9,481 nt of DNA, taken from Thermoanaerobaculaceae bacterium. Lineage in GTDB: Bacteria; Acidobacteriota; Thermoanaerobaculia; Thermoanaerobaculales; Thermoanaerobaculaceae. The notes beneath the pieces are model-generated. The model saw only the letters and a program-made list of their open reading frames with translations, was not told where the DNA came from and made no database searches. Made by a program: the position numbers and the translations under genes. This document shows, piece by piece, positions 5,666 to 9,481 of the stretch. The stretch lies in contig JALHTD010000005.1 in NCBI GenBank assembly GCA_022865555.1, positions 1 through 9,481 of the forward strand. Reading direction: 5' to 3'. How positions within the stretch are numbered: the stretch's first letter is position 1; each line of letters begins with the position of its first letter.

Positions 5666-7930
5666 CTACATCTCCTGCGGGACCGGGATCCCCAGCAGCT
5701 CCTCCAGGATCGTCGTGATCGCCACGGCGAACACGCGGAACGTCGCGCGGCGCAGGGCCCGCGTCGGCTCGTCCTCGGCGTGCAGCACCGGGTGCTCGTG
5801 GTAGAGCTTGTGGAACGACTGCGCGAGGTCGCGGGCGTGGCCGGCCAGGAGCGAGAACTCCAGTGAGGCCACGGATTTCTCCACCATCTCCGGGGTGCGG
5901 GAGCACGCCAGCGCCAGCTCCCAGAGGTCGTCCGGGACGGCGACTCCCGCGACGGCCCGCGCGTCCTGCTCGGCGGAGCCTGCCAGCCCCTGGGCGGCGA
6001 GCTTCTCGAAGATCTTGTTGGCGCGCACCGCCGAGTACTGCAGGTAGGGGCCGGTGTCGCCCTCGAAGGCGAGCGCCTCGTCGAAATCGAAGGCCAGGAC
6101 GCGGTTCCGACCCTGGCGCGCCATCTGGTAGCGGAGCGCCCCCACCGCGATGGCGCGGGCACGCCCGGCGAGCTGCTCGGCCGCGAGCGTGGCCCCTTCG
6201 CCCTGACGCTCGGCGATCGCCCTCTCCGCCTCCCGGATCAGAGTGACGAGCAGCGCGTCCGCCTTCACCCCGATGCCGCGCCGACCCGACATCTCGATGA
6301 ACGGCTTGCCCATGTCCTCGGGACTCAGGCGGAAGTCGAGGCCCTGCGTCTCCTCGAGGCGCCGCACGGCGGCAGGCGTGAGCGCCACCATCTCGTAGGC
6401 GAAGTGAATCGAGCTCTCGGCCGCCTCGGGGTGGCCGAGGACGCGGATGGCCTCCTTCACAACCTTCTGGGGGTAGGACTGGCGCACGTCGATGACGTTG
6501 AAGACCCTGGAGCCCGCCCCGAACGAGGCGCCGGGGGGGCGCTCGCCGGGATCGGCCGTCGTCCGGAAGAGGGTGCGCTCCCCCGCGCCGTAGCGAACGG
6601 GGGACGCAGGGCCGGCCTGCCCGAAGCGGTCGAAGGGGCGGTAGCCGAAGTCGTGAAGGGTGCCGTCCGGGTCCCGCAGCAAGCCGAGCTTCCAGAGCTG
6701 GTAGGCGATGTCCTTGCCGGTGTACGTCACCGTGCCGTTGGAGCGAACCAGGATCTTGTCGGCGTCGGCCATCCCGGCGAACTCGGCCGACTCGGCCAGC
6801 GACATCACCCAGCAACCGGCGTTCTTGCCCTCCTCCTCGAAGCGGATCGCGCCCGCCGCCTGCAGCAGCTCGAAGGTGCGCCGCCAGAAGCCGCGGTGCA
6901 GGATGTCCGACTCGTGCGGGAGCACGTCGTAGGCGATCCCAAGCCGGCCCATGGTGGCCAGGTGGCAGTACAGGTTGGCCTCCGCCACCGCCGCGGCCAG
7001 TCGGGCCGAGGCCTGGCGGTGAGGCTCGGTGCCGGGGTCGGCGGCTCCGGCACGGAGCGGCTCCACGGCCTCCTCGAGGGTGAGCTCCGGCGGGAAGCCA
7101 CCCTCGACGGCGTGCAGGACCTCGGAGCGGTGCGCGGCGAACTCCGGGTCCTCCTCGTACCGGCGGGTGACCCGCGGGTAGAGATCCCAGCACAGGTCGT
7201 CGAAATCGGCCACGGCGAGCTCCGGTGAGGCGAGCGTCCGGTCCGCGGCGCGGGAAGCGAACGCCTGCAGGACGCGGGTCCGGACGCCCTTGCCGGCTTC
7301 GACCTCCGGCCACACCGGGGAAGCGGCCGCCAGCAGGGCATCCTCGGGCAGGTACAGCAGCCCCACCACGATGTCCGCAACCTGCACGCCCGTGTCGTCC
7401 ACGTAGTTCTGCACCTCGACGCCCCGGCCCAGGAAACGCAGACAGCGCACCAGCGTGTCACCCAGCACGGAGTTGCGCAGGTGGCCGATGTGAGCTGCCT
7501 TGTTGGGGTTGATGTTGGTGTGTTCGATGATCACCTTTTGGGGCTCGGGGCTCGGGGCTTGAGGCCCGCGGCGCAGCTCATCGGTCTTTCTGAGACCTTC
7601 GGTCAGAAGGCCAGCCAGGGCGGGGCCGCGGCGCAGTCGGAAGTTGACGAAACCCGGCCCCTCGACCCTGCAACCCGGCTCCAACAGGGCGAGCGGGTGC
7701 TCGTCGGGGAGCGCGGCGAGGGTGCCCTCCAGGCGGCGCGCCACCTCCTCGGCGATCGCGCGCGGCGCGCGGCGGAGGCCCTTGGCCAGGGGAAGGGCAC
7801 CGGCCCACGCGAGGTCACCGAGCTCCCGGCGCGGCGGCACCTCCAGCGCTACCTGGGGGCTTTCGGCTCCCATCTCCCTGAGGGCCACCGCGATCGCGGC
7901 GGCCAGCTCGTTGCGGACCCGCTCCAGCAT
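5666..7930 (-). CDS. argS: Arginyl-tRNA synthetase (class I), long form
   Basis: This 754-residue protein charges tRNA-Arg with arginine in the cytoplasm. ATG 7930 is chosen over the longer open frame because GGAGGA lies 6-7 bases upstream and the family N-terminus (an Add-1-like domain, about 1-100) begins there. The catalytic domain has EHTNINPNKAAHIGHLRNS with HIGH at 147-150, then NYVDDTGVQVADIVVG (175-190). The second signature is EMSGRRGIGV (546-555) in place of KMSKS; ArgRS commonly departs from KMSKS. The anticodon-binding DALR domain covers about 630-754 and ends with LLGIPVPQEM. Bacterial ArgRS is usually about 550-600 residues, so this one is unusually long; the extra length lies mainly between 195 and 330 and between about 430 and 475. 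It is divergent from the PilZ gene and leads a minus-strand run argS, alaX, dedA. Confidence 0.95.
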   Translation of the reverse strand: MLERVRNELAAAIAVALREMGAESPQVALEVPPRRELGDLAWAGALPLAKGLRRAPRAIAEEVARRLEGTLAALPDEHPLALLEPGCRVEGPGFVNFRLRRGPALAGLLTEGLRKTDELRRGPQAPSPEPQKVIIEHTNINPNKAAHIGHLRNSVLGDTLVRCLRFLGRGVEVQNYVDDTGVQVADIVVGLLYLPEDALLAAASPVWPEVEAGKGVRTRVLQAFASRAADRTLASPELAVADFDDLCWDLYPRVTRRYEEDPEFAAHRSEVLHAVEGGFPPELTLEEAVEPLRAGAADPGTEPHRQASARLAAAVAEANLYCHLATMGRLGIAYDVLPHESDILHRGFWRRTFELLQAAGAIRFEEEGKNAGCWVMSLAESAEFAGMADADKILVRSNGTVTYTGKDIAYQLWKLGLLRDPDGTLHDFGYRPFDRFGQAGPASPVRYGAGERTLFRTTADPGERPPGASFGAGSRVFNVIDVRQSYPQKVVKEAIRVLGHPEAAESSIHFAYEMVALTPAAVRRLEETQGLDFRLSPEDMGKPFIEMSGRRGIGVKADALLVTLIREAERAIAERQGEGATLAAEQLAGRARAIAVGALRYQMARQGRNRVLAFDFDEALAFEGDTGPYLQYSAVRANKIFEKLAAQGLAGSAEQDARAVAGVAVPDDLWELALACSRTPEMVEKSVASLEFSLLAGHARDLAQSFHKLYHEHPVLHAEDEPTRALRRATFRVFAVAITTILEELLGIPVPQEM

Positions 7931-7952
7931 CCGAAATCCTCCGCGGCGGTGG

Positions 7953-7958
7953 ATTGTA
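7953..7958 (-). promoter_or_regulatory. Candidate -10 of argS
   Basis: The minus strand reads TACAAT here, a 5/6 match to the -10 consensus, 22 bases before the argS ATG and upstream of its GGAGGA. No good -35 is seen 16-18 bp further up. The implied leader is short. Confidence 0.45.
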
Positions 7959-8014
7959 CCGCGCCGGCCGAGCGAACAGGCTGGCAGCCGCTTGGTGGTG
8001 GCCTCTGGAACGCG

Positions 8015-8053
8015 GTGACCTGGGTCACTTCCGGCCGGTCGTTTTGGCGCCAA
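8015..8053. promoter_or_regulatory. Two palindromes in the argS/PilZ divergent region
   Basis: GTGACC TG GGTCAC (8015-8028) is a perfect inverted repeat with 6-bp arms, and TTGGCGCCAA (8044-8053) is a perfect 10-bp palindrome. Both lie in the 146-bp gap between divergent genes and just upstream of the rightward start, where an activator or repressor would bind. The remainder of the gap shows no gene. Confidence 0.35.
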
Positions 8054-8076
8054 GCTGTTTGATGCGAGGGTGTGGC

Positions 8077-8787
8077 GTGTCCATCGAACCTTTGGAGACC
8101 GGTCGAAAGCTGCTGGTGGTGGGGTTCGAACGAGCTCTGAAGGGGCGCGTGGACGAGAGCCTTTCCGCGCTGGGTCACCGCCTCACCACTGCCGGGGACG
8201 GGCCGAAGGGTCTGCGCCTGGCCTACCGCCGGCGCTTCGACGCCCTGCTCGTCTCCCACCCCGTCGCGGGAGCACCGACCTCGCGTTTCCTGCGCGCGGT
8301 CCGTGGCCCGGAGTCGGCGTGCCGGACCTCCCCTTTGGTGCTGGTCACCCCGCAGAAGTCCAGACGCGACGCCGAAGTCTACCTGGGCAGGGGCGCCACC
8401 CGCGTGCTGACGCTCGAGGAGGTCCCCCAGGCGCTCCCGGACGTCCTCCAGCCCCTCTTCCTGGTCGCGCCGCGGACCACGCTGAACGTCCCGAGCCGCA
8501 TCGAGGTGCTGGGCCGGCCCTTCCCCCGCCGGGTGTTCTGCGAGACCGTGAACCTGTCCTCCACCGGCATGCTGCTGCGAGTGCCGCACTCCGTTCCTCC
8601 CTCGACCGAGCTGCGCTTCGAGCTTTTCCTCCCGGGGCTCGCCAGGCCCCTGCGGGGCGAGGGGCAGGTTGTGCGCCTGACCCTCCAGGGGCGTGAGCCA
8701 TACCCGGGGATCGCGGTGGAGTTCCGTGCCTTGGCCCCCTCGGACGAGGCGATTCTCGCCACGCATCTCCGCTCGGATCGTGCCTGA
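8077..8787 (+). CDS. Degenerate receiver-like domain fused to a PilZ domain
   Basis: This 236-residue protein starts at GTG 8077, preferred over ATG 8062 because GAGGG (8066-8070) sits 6 bases before it. Residues about 10-125 resemble a response-regulator receiver (KLLVVGFERAL, then FDALLVSHPVAGA, then PLVLVTPQKS, then GATRVLTLEEV). The acidic pocket is missing, Ser stands where the phospho-acceptor Asp would be, and the late Lys of the usual xKP motif is absent. Residues about 130-230 resemble PilZ: VPSRIEVLG, the NLSSTGM box (NxSxxG) and a GIAVEF strand. PilZ domains bind cyclic di-GMP, but the upstream RxxxR element is not clean here. It is probably a signalling or regulatory protein in which the N-domain is a phosphorylation-independent interaction module. 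Neighbours give no target. Confidence 0.8.
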   Translation: MSIEPLETGRKLLVVGFERALKGRVDESLSALGHRLTTAGDGPKGLRLAYRRRFDALLVSHPVAGAPTSRFLRAVRGPESACRTSPLVLVTPQKSRRDAEVYLGRGATRVLTLEEVPQALPDVLQPLFLVAPRTTLNVPSRIEVLGRPFPRRVFCETVNLSSTGMLLRVPHSVPPSTELRFELFLPGLARPLRGEGQVVRLTLQGREPYPGIAVEFRALAPSDEAILATHLRSDRA

Positions 8788-8821
8788 AGAGCCACTCGTA
8801 AGCAGGCCCTGACCCGGGTCC

Positions 8822-9070
8822 TCACTTCTCCTTATCCTGCCTCTCCTTGACCCACGTCTGCCGGAGCGTCTCGAGCGGCGGCCGGCGCCGGTGAAAGTCG
8901 GTGGCCTTCTGGTAGGCCTGCGCGACCGCCAGCACCGCGCTCTCCCCGAACAGACGACCGGTGAACGTGATGCTCGTGGGCGTCCCGTCGGAGGAGCGGT
9001 AGCCGTTGGGGAGCACCACGGCGGGGTGGCCGGTGAGGTTCGTGAGGAGCAGGTTGCCGCCACTGAAGAG
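8822..9070 (-). pseudogene. C-terminal remnant of an amidase-signature enzyme
   Basis: The minus strand encodes about 80 residues that match the end of amidases of the GatA-like amidase-signature family: SGGNLLLTNLTGHPAVVLP from 9064, then NGYRSSDGTPTSITFTGRLF and the characteristic AQAYQKATDFHRRRPPL, ending KERQDKEK and TGA. Upstream of 9064 the similarity fades. The frame closes at a stop near 9175, with only a late GTG at 9019 as a start, and the adjacent DNA belongs to the promoter and start of a gene on the other strand. The catalytic Ser-cisSer-Lys region (several hundred residues) is absent, so the piece cannot be active. It is best read as a truncated gene left by a rearrangement; a chimeric assembly join is the alternative. 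Confidence 0.75.
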
Positions 9071-9125
9071 CCGGAAGAGACGCGGCGGGGAATACTGATC
9101 TGTTGCTCCCCCTTGCCTCGCTTGT

Positions 9126-9172
9126 GGTTGCCGTGTCCAATGGCAACCGCGCGACGAGGAGTGGCGTATAAC
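9126..9172 (+). promoter_or_regulatory. Promoter region of the PIG-L gene: inverted repeat and -10
   Basis: GGTTGCC (9126-9132) and GGCAACC (9142-9148) form a perfect 7-bp inverted repeat with a 9-base spacer. TATAAC at 9167-9172 is a 5/6 -10 match, 20 bases before the GTG start. The right arm occupies the -35 area, so an operator or activator site is plausible. Confidence 0.45.
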
Positions 9173-9191
9173 TCACCCAATGGAGAGGAAC

Positions 9192-9481
9192 GTGACGAGA
9201 TCCTCGAAAGCCAGGCTTGCGGCCGGCGCGACCTTGCTCGGCACCCTGTGGGCCGTGGCCCTCTTCTCACAGACGACCCCGGTCATGGACGCCGCGGAGC
9301 GCCGGATCGCCCTGGAGAAGCTGACGGTCGTGGGCAGCGCCCTCTACATCGGCGCCCACCCCGATGACGAGAACACCGCTCTTCTGGCCTGGCTCGCCAA
9401 GGGGCGGAAGGTGCGCACCGGGTACCTCTCCCTCACCAGGGGCGACGGCGGCCAGAACCTCATCGGCACCGAGCAGGGTGA
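9192..9481 (+). CDS. Secreted PIG-L (LmbE-like) family deacetylase, N-terminal part
   Basis: The frame is open to the window end (96 codons). GTG 9192 is preferred because GGAGAGGA precedes it closely; ATG 9180 is in frame but has no ribosome binding site. The N-terminus, MTRSSKARLAAGATLLGTLW followed by AVALFSQT, is a signal peptide or membrane anchor. The catalytic fold begins at LYIGAHPDDENTALLAWL, where the AHPDDE motif supplies zinc ligands and the general-base Asp, followed by YLSLTRGDGGQN. PIG-L enzymes remove acetyl groups from N-acetylglucosaminyl substrates; the actual substrate is unknown, and the C-terminal His ligand is beyond the window. Large exported members of this family are common in Acidobacteriota and Bacteroidota-type genomes, which fits but does not prove the lineage. 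Confidence 0.92.
   Translation, partial: MTRSSKARLAAGATLLGTLWAVALFSQTTPVMDAAERRIALEKLTVVGSALYIGAHPDDENTALLAWLAKGRKVRTGYLSLTRGDGGQNLIGTEQG

Noticed and set aside
4681..7228. Long plus-strand open frames opposite alaX and argS (for example 4681-5718 and 6404-7228)
   Set aside because: They are antisense shadows of strongly supported minus-strand genes and have no domain signal.
8811..8820. GACCCGGGTC palindrome between the PilZ gene and the amidase remnant
   Set aside because: It is a perfect 10-bp palindrome, but it is short, has no loop or T-run, and lies in a 34-bp convergent gap; likely chance in GC-rich DNA.
7849..9270. A 473-codon minus-strand frame across the PilZ gene
   Set aside because: It overlaps the well-supported PilZ gene and the amidase remnant in a different frame, and its composition is that of a shadow frame.

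Overview
This is a very GC-rich bacterial stretch with tightly packed genes, mostly preceded by purine-rich ribosome binding sites and often using GTG starts. The gene mix (secreted GH13 amylase, GH77 amylomaltase, ParB-like/DUF fusion, receiver-like PilZ protein, long ArgRS, secreted PIG-L deacetylase) would suit an Acidobacteriota-like or similar high-GC Gram-negative lineage. That placement is inference; nothing in the window fixes the taxon.

Layout. 1-539 (-) is the N-terminal part of a secreted alpha-amylase-family hydrolase. It diverges, across a 54-bp gap carrying a perfect 7-bp-stem palindrome, from a ParB-like-domain protein (594-1469, +). A gene-free stretch of about 640 bp follows. 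malQ (2111-3610, +) converges on a DedA-family membrane protein (3624-4274, -). Upstream of dedA on the minus strand are an alanyl-tRNA editing protein (4399-5586) and argS (5666-7930). argS diverges from a pseudo-receiver/PilZ protein (8077-8787, +). An amidase C-terminal remnant (8822-about 9070, -) faces it, and the window ends inside a secreted PIG-L-type deacetylase (9192 onward, +).

Functionally, the amylase and amylomaltase suggest alpha-glucan breakdown: extracellular cleavage followed by cytoplasmic disproportionation of maltodextrins. argS and alaX belong to tRNA charging and proofreading. The remaining genes look like ordinary housekeeping or regulatory neighbours.

The most interesting part is the apparently empty gap at 1490-2050. 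It holds two homologous copies, each about 245 bp, of one structured element in inverted orientation (A on +, B on -), separated by about 70 bp. Both copies fold the same way: a 4-bp hairpin, a long GC hairpin, an 85-nt multi-part hairpin and a 3' GC hairpin. The stems differ between copies by compensatory changes, while several unpaired stretches are conserved. This is the pattern expected of a structured RNA (or structured single-stranded DNA) rather than a coding sequence, and I do not recognise the family.
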